Below are positions 1 through 7,851 of a DNA stretch of 12,287 nucleotides, piece after piece. The stretch is from an uncultured Oscillospiraceae bacterium (GTDB lineage: Bacteria > Bacillota > Clostridia > Oscillospirales > Oscillospiraceae), in the NCBI GenBank assembly GCA_910578575.1, contig CAJTQP010000068.1:1-12287 (forward strand). Reading direction: 5' to 3'. The notes beneath the pieces were generated by a model. That model saw only the letters and a program-made list of their open reading frames with translations, made no database searches and was not told the DNA's origin. The position numbers and the translations under genes were made by a program. Numbering within the stretch: the stretch's first letter is position 1; the number at the start of each line of letters is the position of its first letter.

Positions 1-1
1 C

Positions 2-571
2 CCCGGTGACCTGATTCTGGCCGCCGACGGGGGCTACCAACACTGCTGCATCGCCGGTTTGCAGCCCAATCTGTTGTTGGGGGACTTCGACTCCCTGGAG
101 GTCCCGCCCCCCCAGGATATCCCCCGCCAAGTCTTTCCCCCGGAAAAGGACGACACCGACACCATGCTGGCGGTGAAGCTGGGGTTGGAACGGGGCTTTC
201 GCCGCTTCCACCTGTACGGGGGCACTGGCGGACGCCTAGACCACACCTTGGCAAACCTTCAAACCCTGGCCTACCTGGCCAAAGCCGGGGCACGGGGGGA
301 GCTCCACGACGAGAGTTTTGTCTTTACCGCCATTCAGGGGCCTGATCGCCTTCAACTGCCTTCCCAGGCAGCGGGCCTCTTCTCGGTGTTCTGCCTGGGC
401 GCGGATGCTGCGGGGGTCTCCATCCAGGGTGGGAAATATGAAGCCAAAGGCGTCACCCTCACCGCCGCCTTTCCCCTGGGGGTGAGCAACCAGTTCCGGG
501 GGGAGCCTGTGGTGGTTTCCGTGGACAGTGGTTGCCTGCTGGTAGGCTGGGAGCGGCGGTCTACGCCCTAA
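2..571 (+). CDS. thiN: Thiamine pyrophosphokinase (partial, 5' end outside window)
   Basis: The enzyme transfers pyrophosphate from ATP to thiamine, giving thiamine diphosphate in the cytoplasm. The reading frame is open from base 2 and shows 189 residues. The family order is visible: ADGG (residues 8-11), the acidic GDFDS (27-31), KDDTDT (49-54), then GGTGGRLDH followed by LAN (73-85). These are the substrate- and Mg-binding motifs of the ThiN/TPK family. Bacillus ThiN has about 214 residues, so roughly 20-25 N-terminal residues are missing to the left. The start codon is not in the window. The C-terminal half is the usual beta-rich thiamine-binding domain and looks intact to the TAA at 569-571. 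GC is about 63% in one 60-base line counted by hand, clearly above the next two genes. In Firmicutes this gene often ends an rsgA-rpe-thiN cluster, but that cannot be seen here. Only a weak AT-rich hairpin follows, so its terminator is unclear. Confidence 0.93.
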   Translation, partial: PGDLILAADGGYQHCCIAGLQPNLLLGDFDSLEVPPPQDIPRQVFPPEKDDTDTMLAVKLGLERGFRRFHLYGGTGGRLDHTLANLQTLAYLAKAGARGELHDESFVFTAIQGPDRLQLPSQAAGLFSVFCLGADAAGVSIQGGKYEAKGVTLTAAFPLGVSNQFRGEPVVVSVDSGCLLVGWERRSTP

Positions 572-619
572 CGACAGAGACAAATGCGAATAATTTGTTG
601 TTTTCCTATTCTTATATTC

Positions 620-647
620 TTGAAAATCAGAAATTATTGTATATAAT
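620..647 (+). promoter_or_regulatory. Promoter of the toxin-antitoxin pair, with dyad over the -10 box
   Basis: TTGAAA (620-625) and TATAAT (642-647) are separated by 16 bases, a near-consensus housekeeping promoter 22 bases before the antitoxin ATG. The -10 box lies inside a near-palindrome, GTATAT-A-ATATAC (639-651). Type II antitoxins usually repress their own operon by binding a dyad at the promoter, so this is a candidate operator. The operator role is inference; the promoter match is read directly from the sequence. Confidence 0.72.
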
Positions 648-668
648 ATACTTAGAAAGGAGGCCGCC

Positions 669-911
669 ATGGAAGTTATTCGTGAATTCATCGACGCAAG
701 CAGTCTGATGACTGTCATGGCACTACCGGAAGCATTCCAAAATCGTAAATTAGAAGTAATTGTGCTGCCAGTAGAGGATCCTGTCCCCGTACAAAAGAAC
801 GCTGACATAATGGGGACCATACAATCGTTGGTGGGTGCCGTTCCCTATACCGACCAATCCCTGGAAGCGCTTCGGGCAGAAAGGCTTGAAAAATATGAAG
901 CTACTGATTGA
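669..911 (+). CDS. Putative type II antitoxin of a PIN-toxin pair
   Basis: This is an 80-residue protein with a strong ribosome binding site (AAAGGAGG, 656-663) five bases before ATG. I do not recognise a named family with certainty. The N-terminal half (residues 1-36) reads as short strands and a helix ending in KLEVIVLPVE, the kind of small DNA-binding fold found in many antitoxins. The C-terminal part (about 62-78) is a charged helix, SLEALRAERLEKYE, suited to wrapping the toxin. The assignment as antitoxin rests mainly on position: it comes directly before a PIN-domain gene and overlaps it by 17 bases (895-911), which couples their translation. The segment is richer in AT than thiN, which suggests horizontal acquisition. 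An alternative is an uncharacterised small protein co-expressed with the nuclease, but the gene order and overlap are typical of VapBC-like modules. Confidence 0.75.
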   Translation: MEVIREFIDASSLMTVMALPEAFQNRKLEVIVLPVEDPVPVQKNADIMGTIQSLVGAVPYTDQSLEALRAERLEKYEATD

Positions 912-1317
912 TACAAATATAGTGTTGGACGTTCTATTGGATCGTGCGCCTTTTTGTAAAGCGGCAATTTCTACTTTGGCTCTGGTCCAAAGGGATGATG
1001 TAGAAGAATACGTATCCGCTTCTGCCATCACCGACATTTATTATATTATCTGCCGGCAAATCAAAGACCGCACAGCAGCCCGTGAACTTCTGACACGCTT
1101 ACTGCAAGTTGTATCCGTTGCCACGGTGTCCCAAGATGAAATTCAAAAGGCACTTGCCTTAGACTGGAGCGATTTTGAAGATTCCGTGCAATATTCTGTT
1201 GTACAACTACAAAAGATGGATGGAATTGTGACAAGAGACCCCAAAGGGTATCAAAAAGCAAATCTGCCTGTTTGGTCTCCAAAAGATATTTTACAAATTT
1301 TTTCTAATCATCAATAA
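895..1317 (+). CDS. PIN-domain ribonuclease toxin (VapC-like, PIN_3 type)
   Basis: This is a 140-residue predicted Mg-dependent ribonuclease, the toxin of the pair. It opens with MKLLIDTNIVLDVLL, the classic first strand of a PIN domain, with catalytic Asp6. Other candidate acidic residues are Asp47 (TDIYY), Asp93 and Asp96 (DWSDFEDSVQY), and Asp115 in IVTRDPKGY. The DFEDSVQY plus IVTRD pattern matches the PIN_3 subgroup (PF13470). I start it at ATG 895, inside the antitoxin gene, because the PIN fold begins exactly there. An upstream in-frame ATG at 835 would add 20 residues that only mirror the antitoxin frame. The ribosome binding site is weak (AAAGG about 10 bases upstream), which fits lower toxin output through coupling. 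VapC toxins cleave tRNA or rRNA; the target here cannot be told. GC of three lines counted by hand was 40-47%, well below thiN. The gene looks intact. Confidence 0.88.
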   Translation: MKLLIDTNIVLDVLLDRAPFCKAAISTLALVQRDDVEEYVSASAITDIYYIICRQIKDRTAARELLTRLLQVVSVATVSQDEIQKALALDWSDFEDSVQYSVVQLQKMDGIVTRDPKGYQKANLPVWSPKDILQIFSNHQ

Positions 1318-1327
1318 GAAATAAATC

Positions 1328-1371
1328 AAAGCTCCCGCAAACGACGAACAACTCGTATTTGCGGGAGCTTT
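1328..1371. terminator. Bidirectional intrinsic terminator between convergent genes
   Basis: A perfect 14-pair inverted repeat (1328-1341 with 1358-1371; core AGCTCCCGCAAA) surrounds a 16-base loop that can form a further small stem. It starts 11 bases after the toxin stop and lies 54 bases beyond the minus-strand membrane gene stop. T-rich sequence follows on both strands (TTTCCATTTC on plus, TTTGATTTATTT on minus), so it can end transcription from either side. Confidence 0.88.
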
Positions 1372-1424
1372 CCATTTCAATTATTAAAAAACTTGGGAGA
1401 AGCTAGACTGATAACCTCTTCCGT

Positions 1425-2228
1425 TTACATCATCCTAGAGGTGAAGAACACCGCCAGGATCAGCAGCCACGCAGCCAGGATCCAGATGGAATAGTAGGCC
1501 ACCGCCGCACCCAGGGCCATAGGGACCAGGAGCAGCACCACGGTCAGGACGGCAGTGAGGTAATAGGCCGGGTAGGCCGCATCCTTTTGGAGCAGGGTAA
1601 ATTCCCGCTCCTTCCACTTCCAAACCCCTTCCTGCTTTTGCAGCTTCCAGGTAAGCAGGGTAAGCAGCGCTGTGATCACCAGGGCAACCACCAGATACAG
1701 GATATAGTTGTGGGACCCAAAGGTGATGCGGTAAATCCACAGCCCCAGGATACCCATGCCGCCCACCAGAGCGCAGGCGAAAAATTCCTTTTGGTACAGG
1801 TAAAACACCATAGCCAGAACCGCCAGCCCCGGCACCACAGCCAGCACCACCGGCGCCACCGAGCTGGTATACTGCCGCATGGCATAACCGCCCACACCTA
1901 CACATAGACACCCCGCCGCCAGGATGAACTGAAGGGTACCGCTCTGACTGTCCCCCTTACGCAGTTGGATGCCCCAGGCCAGGAAGGCCGCAAAGAGAAT
2001 CACACCTACCACCAGGAGGATCAACAGGATCGTGCGCCATATCGGGACCACATCCAGCTCCGAGACACGGGCGTGGACATAGACGCGGTTGAAGAGCAGC
2101 ATAATCAGCTCGACCACAACGGCTCCTGCCAGCCAAAGGAGCATCCGGTTAAAGATGCGGTCCTCCGCCTGCTGCTTGGTGAGCTCCTGGTTCCTGGTGT
2201 TTCCGTTTTTTGTTTCGTTTTTCTTCAT
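1425..2228 (-). CDS. Multi-pass membrane protein of unknown function
   Basis: This is a 267-residue protein that I do not recognise by family. It has a charged, Asn/Lys-rich cytoplasmic-like N-terminus (residues 1-28), then about eight hydrophobic segments near 29-47, 64-86, 99-116, 123-145, 148-167, 174-194, 220-240 and 242-263. A hydrophilic loop (195-219, with WKWKEREF) breaks the last pair. There is no signal peptide cleavage motif and no obvious catalytic motif, so a small integral membrane protein is all that can be claimed. I chose ATG 2228, which has AGGAG 13 bases upstream. A longer frame from TTG 2372 would begin almost at the predicted transcription start and would translate a structured leader. 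The gene follows glnS in the same direction after 251 bases but has its own strong promoter and a leader of about 146 bases, so it is probably expressed separately. The terminator at 1328-1371 lies beyond its stop. Confidence 0.7.
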   Translation of the reverse strand: MKKNETKNGNTRNQELTKQQAEDRIFNRMLLWLAGAVVVELIMLLFNRVYVHARVSELDVVPIWRTILLILLVVGVILFAAFLAWGIQLRKGDSQSGTLQFILAAGCLCVGVGGYAMRQYTSSVAPVVLAVVPGLAVLAMVFYLYQKEFFACALVGGMGILGLWIYRITFGSHNYILYLVVALVITALLTLLTWKLQKQEGVWKWKEREFTLLQKDAAYPAYYLTAVLTVVLLLVPMALGAAVAYYSIWILAAWLLILAVFFTSRMM

Positions 2229-2374
2229 AGTGGTGAAAACACTCCTACTGTTCGGACTCGGTCCCTCTTCAGGGGACCAGCGGTGCCACGTCTGAAACCA
2301 GCGTCCCAGGCCGCCACCGCCCTCAAGCGCCCTGTGTTTTTTCAGCGCTTGCAAACGTCCTCTCATAAACAATC
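2229..2374 (-). promoter_or_regulatory. Structured 5' leader RNA of the membrane gene, T-box-like core
   Basis: This is the transcribed leader predicted between the promoter and ATG 2228. Three elements are visible on the minus strand. A 6-pair stem AAGCGC/GCGCTT spans 2350-2325. GTGGCACCGC (2289-2280) matches the conserved T-box antiterminator core GTGGNACCGC. A 6-pair stem GGTCCC/GGGACC spans 2278-2260. The loop of the last stem contains CTGAAG, which can instead pair with TTTCAG just upstream of the core, so two exclusive folds are possible. The 5' part (about 85 bases before the core) is short for a canonical T-box Stem I, and no U-run terminator is seen. I call it a structured leader of unknown class. 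Confidence 0.4.
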
Positions 2375-2380
2375 CATGGT

Positions 2381-2409
2381 ATTATACCAGATTTCCGCGC
2401 ATTTCGCAA
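2381..2409 (-). promoter_or_regulatory. Promoter of the membrane protein gene
   Basis: On the minus strand TTGCGA (2409-2404) is followed after 17 bases by a perfect TATAAT (2386-2381), with an extended TG two bases before the -10 box. The -10 sits in GGTATAATACC, a near-palindrome shared with two other promoters in this window. Predicted transcription start is near 2374. Confidence 0.78.
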
Positions 2410-2479
2410 GGAAAAACACAATTTCTCTTGCACTGCCAGGTCAAAAAGCGGCAAAAGTCTGCCATCGTTTACAAATTGT

Positions 2480-4189
<1,710 letters not shown>

Positions 4190-4270
4190 GGTGTTCACTC
4201 CTATGTTATGGTCAAGAAGGGGGCTGTCGCCTATATCGTCTTGACTCTATGGTTTCGTTTCACAAGGGGT

Positions 4271-4276
4271 ATTATA
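4271..4276 (-). promoter_or_regulatory. -10 box of a probable glnS promoter
   Basis: A perfect TATAAT lies in the near-palindrome GGTATAATACC, 19 bases after the stop of the upstream oxidoreductase gene and 81 bases before the glnS ATG. No convincing -35 box stands 16-18 bases upstream (GATAGG at the 17-base position), so it may need an activator or be weak. Confidence 0.5.
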
Positions 4277-4294
4277 CCCTTACTCTGGAATTGC

Positions 4295-5878
4295 CTATCC
4301 CAGGGCCACGGCCTCCGCCACCCGCACGCCATCCACGGCCGCGGAGACGATGCCCCCGGCATAACCCGCACCCTCTCCACAGGGGTATAGCCCCCGGATG
4401 TTGGATTGCAAGCTCTTATCCCGGAGCAGCCGCACCGGCGAGGAGGAGCGGGTCTCCACCCCCACCATCAGGGCGTCCGGGGCGGCGAAGCCGTGGAGCT
4501 TCTTTCCCAGAACCGGCAGGGCCTGGGCCAGGGAGTCGGTGACAAAGTCGGGCAAAGTTTCGCGCAAATCCCCGAAGTAGACATCGGGACGGTAGGTGCT
4601 ACGATGGGTAAGGCCGTTGGGGCTGGGCAGACCTCGGAGGAAGTCCCCCACCCGCTGAGCCGGTGCCAGATAGCCCGGTTGTCCGAAGCGGTAGGCCTTC
4701 TCCTCCCAAATCTCCTGGAAGGCCACCCCTGCCAGCGGGTCGTCCCCTGGGAAATCCCCAGGGCCCACCCCCACCAGGAAGCCGCCGTTGATAAAGGCAC
4801 CGTCCCGCGCCCGGTTGCTCATGCCGTTGGTGACCAGTCGTTCCGGTTGAGAGGCAGCCGCCACAATCTGTCCGCCGGGGCAGACGCAAAAGGTATAGGC
4901 AGAGCGGCCTGTGGGCAGGTGGCACACCAGTTTATAGTCCGCCGGGGGCAGCTTCTCCCAGGCGTCTCCATACTGGGCCCGGCTGATGCTCTCCTGCTCA
5001 TGCTCCAGGCGGACCCCAATGGCAAAGGGCTTTTGTTCCATCTCCACCCCTGCCTTCTGGAGCATCCGGAAGGTATCACGGGCGGAATGGCCGGGGGCTA
5101 GGATGAGGGCATCGCAAGGTATGGTGTACGCACTGCCGCCCTCCTCCACCGTGATATCCGTCAGGCGCTGATCTCTCACCGTGATGCCGCTGAGGCGGTG
5201 GCCAAAGCGGACTTCTCCGCCGTGGTCCAAAATCTCCTCCCGTAGGTTCCGGACCACCTGACGAATCAGGTCCGTCCCCACGTGGGGCTTGTGTTGCCAG
5301 AGAATATCTGCCGGTGCTCCGGCGGCCACAAAGGCGTGCATCACATGAGACAGGCGGGGGTCGTGGGTGCCGGTGGTCAGCTTCCCATCGGAGAAAGTCC
5401 CGGCGCCTCCCTCGCCAAACTGAACGTTGGACTCCGGGTCCAGCTCACCCCCCTGCCAGAAGGCCTCCACATAGCGGACCCGCTGCTCCATGGCCTGCCC
5501 CCGCTCTAAGAGGATGGGGTTCAACCCGGCCTTCGCCAGGCTGAGCGTAGCCAGCAGACCCGCAGGGCCGCTGCCCACCACCACAGGGGGCAGGGATGAA
5601 CTGCGCCGCACTTCCGGAAACTGGTATGGGACCGGCTCCTTCCGAAGCTGAACGTTGGCACTGTCGGCCCGCCGGACCACCTCCGCCTCATTGGAGAGAG
5701 AAACATCCACTGTCATCACATAGTGGATGTGCTCCTTTTTTCGGGCATCGATGGACTGGCGCACGGGGGTACAACTGCGCAGCCGTCCCACAGAGACACC
5801 CAAGGCCTTGGCAGCCCGCCGTTTCAACAGCTCAGGGTCGCCCTCTGGCGGGAGGATCAGGTTGGTGATTCGTACCAT
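4295..5878 (-). CDS. FAD-dependent oxidoreductase, COG2509 type
   Basis: This is a 527-residue cytoplasmic flavoprotein of the uncharacterised FAD-dependent dehydrogenase family (COG2509), so no reaction can be assigned. Residues 1-90 form a small N-terminal domain typical of this family. A Rossmann FAD motif GSGPAG (102-107) follows, with Glu125 (LLERG) as the likely ribose-binding residue. Next come the family stretches FGEGGAGTFSDGKL (154-167) and LAPGHSARDTF in the middle. A C-terminal GEGAGYAGG (501-509) closes the flavin site. The length fits the family. ATG 5878 has AGGAGG nine bases upstream. The gene lies 91 bases after the deacylase stop, and an extended -10 promoter in that gap suggests independent expression. 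In other genomes the family is not tied to one pathway. I see no membrane segment and no iron-sulfur cysteine cluster. Confidence 0.88.
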   Translation of the reverse strand: MVRITNLILPPEGDPELLKRRAAKALGVSVGRLRSCTPVRQSIDARKKEHIHYVMTVDVSLSNEAEVVRRADSANVQLRKEPVPYQFPEVRRSSSLPPVVVGSGPAGLLATLSLAKAGLNPILLERGQAMEQRVRYVEAFWQGGELDPESNVQFGEGGAGTFSDGKLTTGTHDPRLSHVMHAFVAAGAPADILWQHKPHVGTDLIRQVVRNLREEILDHGGEVRFGHRLSGITVRDQRLTDITVEEGGSAYTIPCDALILAPGHSARDTFRMLQKAGVEMEQKPFAIGVRLEHEQESISRAQYGDAWEKLPPADYKLVCHLPTGRSAYTFCVCPGGQIVAAASQPERLVTNGMSNRARDGAFINGGFLVGVGPGDFPGDDPLAGVAFQEIWEEKAYRFGQPGYLAPAQRVGDFLRGLPSPNGLTHRSTYRPDVYFGDLRETLPDFVTDSLAQALPVLGKKLHGFAAPDALMVGVETRSSSPVRLLRDKSLQSNIRGLYPCGEGAGYAGGIVSAAVDGVRVAEAVALG

Positions 5879-5916
5879 AGGGCGGCGCCTCCTATCCAGT
5901 GAGTTTTTAACAAGGT

Positions 5917-5945
5917 ATTATACCATATATCCTTTGATATTTCTA
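5917..5945 (-). promoter_or_regulatory. Promoter of the FAD oxidoreductase gene
   Basis: On the minus strand TAGAAA (5945-5940) precedes TATAAT (5922-5917) by 17 bases. The -10 carries an extended TG and again sits in GGTATAATACC. The -35 matches four of six consensus bases. It lies 38 bases before the ATG. Confidence 0.66.
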
Positions 5946-5969
5946 CTGTTTCCGACGAGATTTCTCCCC

Positions 5970-6533
5970 TTACCCAGCATCCTCTTGGGGCAGCTCCACC
6001 AGCAGCGGTGTCACCCCCAGGGCAGGAAGTAGCTTTTCCCGGACATCCCCAAGGGCGATAGCCAGGGAGGAGGTATTGGCACAGGGGTGGCAGCCCAGGT
6101 GGTCCAGCGTCAGAACGGAGCTGTCCAGAACCAGCTTCACCCGATGTTCCTTATCGTTCATCAAGGCCAAGATGGTGGCGGAACCGGGGGTGACGTCCAG
6201 CAGCTCCTCCATAATTTCCGGCGGCGCGAAGGAGAGCCGGGAAGTGCCGATCTGTTTGGAGAGGTCCTTGGTGTGGAAGGGCTTCTCCCCCGCCATCACC
6301 AGCAGGTAAAAGTCGGTTTTCTGGCGGTTACAGAGGAAGAGATTTTTGCAGATATGGGCCTTCAGGTAGGTCTCCACCTCCTGGCAGTGGGCGATGGTGT
6401 CCGCATGTTCATGGTCCACGCGGGTATAGGGGATGGACAGGTGGTCCAAGAGATCATAGCAGGCCAGCTCCTGTGGGCTGCGCCCCTGAACATCCTGGGG
6501 TCGGCCGGTATATAATGTGGTGTCAATTTTCAT
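5970..6533 (-). CDS. YbaK/ProX-type aminoacyl-tRNA deacylase
   Basis: This is a 187-residue stand-alone editing domain related to the insertion domain of prolyl-tRNA synthetase. Such proteins hydrolyse mischarged tRNA, most often Ala-tRNA(Pro) (ProXp-ala) or Cys-tRNA(Pro) (YbaK). Family marks are KNLFLCNRQKTDFYLLVM (63-80, Lys63 being the conserved lysine), TPGSATILALMND (115-127), and HPCANTSSL (149-157) near the end. The N-terminal extension (about 1-25) and overall length fit the ProX/PrdX branch better than the shorter YbaK proteins of about 160 residues. The exact tRNA substrate cannot be decided from sequence alone. ATG 6533 has GAGGG four bases upstream. A long hairpin (6548-6580) sits between the dehydrogenase and this gene, leaving no room for a promoter after it. 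The gene must therefore be reached by read-through or by a promoter I did not find. Its role complements glnS in translation fidelity, but co-regulation is not shown. Confidence 0.88.
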   Translation of the reverse strand: MKIDTTLYTGRPQDVQGRSPQELACYDLLDHLSIPYTRVDHEHADTIAHCQEVETYLKAHICKNLFLCNRQKTDFYLLVMAGEKPFHTKDLSKQIGTSRLSFAPPEIMEELLDVTPGSATILALMNDKEHRVKLVLDSSVLTLDHLGCHPCANTSSLAIALGDVREKLLPALGVTPLLVELPQEDAG

Positions 6534-6547
6534 AAGTCCCTCACGAA

Positions 6548-6580
6548 AGAAGGCCCAGCGGTAAAACCGCTGAGCCTTCT
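6548..6580 (-). terminator. Hairpin after the acyl-CoA dehydrogenase gene
   Basis: On the minus strand this is a 15-pair stem with a three-base loop; its single imperfect position is a G-U pair in minus-strand RNA but an A-C mismatch on plus, so it is shaped for the minus transcript. TTCTTTCG follows, a short U-rich tract. It starts 32 bases after the dehydrogenase stop and ends 14 bases before the deacylase ATG, so it probably stops or thins the etf transcript. Confidence 0.7.
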
Positions 6581-6612
6581 GAGTATTCTTAGTGAATCAA
6601 TACCCGGAGCAA

Positions 6613-7761
6613 TTAGTCCTTCAGCATCCAGCTGGAGACAACCATCTTCTGAACTTCGGTGGTGCCTTCATAGATCTCGGTGATCTTAGCATCACGCATG
6701 AATCTCTCGAAGGGATACTCACGGGTGTAGCCGCAGCCACCAACCAGCTGGACAACACGACGGGTCACGTCGGAAGCCACGTCAGCAGCCATCATCTTAC
6801 CCATGGCAGCCAGGTGGCTATAGGGCTCATGGTTCTGCTTGGCCATAGCGGCGCGATAGATCAGCAGGCGGGAAGCGTCCACCTTGGTCTGCATGTCAGC
6901 CAGCTCGAACTGGGTGTTCTGGAACGCAGACAGGGGCTTGCCGAACTGCTTACGGGCCTTCAGATAGGGGATGCACTCGTCAATGGCACCCTGGGCGATA
7001 CCCAGAGCCTGCGCAGCAACGCCGATACGGCCGCCGTCCAGCAGCATCATAGCAATCTTGAAGCCTTCGCCTTCCTTACCCAGCAGGTTCTCTGCGGGGA
7101 CCTCGCACTCGTCAAAGACCAGCTCGTAGGTGGCGGAAGCACGGATGCCCATCTTCTTCTCCTTGGTGCCAAAGCTGAAGCCCTTGAAGCCCTTCTCCAC
7201 GATGAAGGCGGACAGGCCCTTATGGCCAACGCTCAGGTCGGGGTTGGTGCGGGCAAAGACAACATAGGTGTCGGCATAGTAGCCGTTGGTGATGAAGATC
7301 TTGCTGCCGTTGAGGATATACTTGTCGCCCTTCAGCACAGCGGTGGTGCGAACGCCGTTGGCGTCGGTGCCAGCGCCGGGCTCGGTCAGACCCATGGCGC
7401 CCAGCTTCTCGCCCTGGGCCAGGGGAACCAGATACTTCTGCTTCTGCTCCTCGGTGCCGAACTCAAGGATGGGCCAAGAGCACAGGGAGCCGTGGACGGA
7501 GAACATGATGGAGGTGGAAGCGCAGTACTTTGCCAGCTCTTCGCAGCAAGCGATATAGGTCAGGTAGGACAGGCCAGCGCCGCCATATTCCTCAGGAATA
7601 TAGGTGCCCAGCATACCCATCTCGGCCAGCTTCTCGCGGGCGTTCTGGGTAAACTCTTCCTTCTCATCAAGCTCAGCAGCGATGGGCTGCACTTCCTTGA
7701 TGCAGAAGTCATGCAGCATGTCAACAATTTCCTGCTCGATTTCGTTCAGTTTGAAGTCCAT
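6613..7761 (-). CDS. Acyl-CoA dehydrogenase, short-chain (butyryl-CoA dehydrogenase-like)
   Basis: This FAD enzyme interconverts a saturated acyl-CoA and its 2-enoyl-CoA, exchanging electrons with the EtfBA pair encoded just upstream. The 382-residue length is standard. Visible landmarks are an N-terminal helical domain, LTEPGAGTDA (125-134), ILNGSKIFITNG (149-160), the helical C-terminal domain with ARKQFGKPLSAFQ (269-281), GGCGYTREYPFERFMRDAKI (341-360) and IYEGTTEVQ (363-371). Glu365 in YEGTTE is at the position of the catalytic base of butyryl-CoA dehydrogenases (Glu367 in Megasphaera). ATG 7761 has AAAGGA six bases upstream. The gene is third in the order etfB-etfA-acd, separated from etfA by 90 bases holding a strong stem-loop. 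In fermentative Clostridia the complex normally runs as a crotonyl-CoA reductase. Other short enoyl-CoAs, such as those from amino-acid fermentation, are possible because no thl, hbd or crt gene is present here. Confidence 0.93.
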   Translation of the reverse strand: MDFKLNEIEQEIVDMLHDFCIKEVQPIAAELDEKEEFTQNAREKLAEMGMLGTYIPEEYGGAGLSYLTYIACCEELAKYCASTSIMFSVHGSLCSWPILEFGTEEQKQKYLVPLAQGEKLGAMGLTEPGAGTDANGVRTTAVLKGDKYILNGSKIFITNGYYADTYVVFARTNPDLSVGHKGLSAFIVEKGFKGFSFGTKEKKMGIRASATYELVFDECEVPAENLLGKEGEGFKIAMMLLDGGRIGVAAQALGIAQGAIDECIPYLKARKQFGKPLSAFQNTQFELADMQTKVDASRLLIYRAAMAKQNHEPYSHLAAMGKMMAADVASDVTRRVVQLVGGCGYTREYPFERFMRDAKITEIYEGTTEVQKMVVSSWMLKD

Positions 7762-7781
7762 AGTTTTTCCTTTCTCTCCGC

Positions 7782-7817
7782 ATGAGGCGCGCCTCCCCGC
7801 AGGGGGGCGCGCCTCAT
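7782..7817 (-). repeat. Intercistronic stem-loop between etfA and the dehydrogenase
   Basis: A perfect 12-base inverted repeat (ATGAGGCGCGCC with GGCGCGCCTCAT) is extended inside by CCCC/GGGG around a TGC loop, with one bulged A on the minus strand. That makes 16 base pairs. Each arm contains the palindromic octamer GGCGCGCC. On the minus strand no U-run follows, so it is unlikely to be a simple terminator. It ends 20 bases before the dehydrogenase ATG. Stabilising or processing the mRNA between the two genes is the most plausible role. Confidence 0.75.
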
Positions 7818-7851
7818 AAGGTATCTTAATTTTTAATTTTTAACGAAGAAA

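Noticed and set aside
580..612. Terminator after thiN
   Set aside because: Only a six-pair AT-rich stem (ACAAAT/ATTTGT) with a T-containing tail; too weak to call.
835..894. Longer start of the PIN toxin
   Set aside because: The extra 20 residues are read from the middle of the antitoxin gene, and PIN proteins start with the MKLLIDTN strand found at 895.
2229..2372. 48-residue N-terminal extension of the membrane protein from TTG 2372, containing a Trp-rich stretch like a leader peptide
   Set aside because: The start would coincide with the predicted transcription start and has no ribosome binding site; the region folds as RNA. The Trp codons are too scattered for a typical attenuator peptide.
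2436..2464. Terminator after glnS
   Set aside because: GGCA/TGCC is a four-pair stem followed by GCTTTTTG on the minus strand; suggestive U-run but the stem is too short.
4190..4198. GTG start of glnS three codons upstream
   Set aside because: The GTG overlaps the AGGAG ribosome binding site; ATG 4189 has the right spacing.
6511..6516. TATAAT on the plus strand inside the deacylase gene
   Set aside because: No matching -35 box and no plus-strand gene downstream.
6592..7785. 397-residue open frame on the plus strand
   Set aside because: Antisense shadow of the acyl-CoA dehydrogenase; no recognisable domain or start signal.
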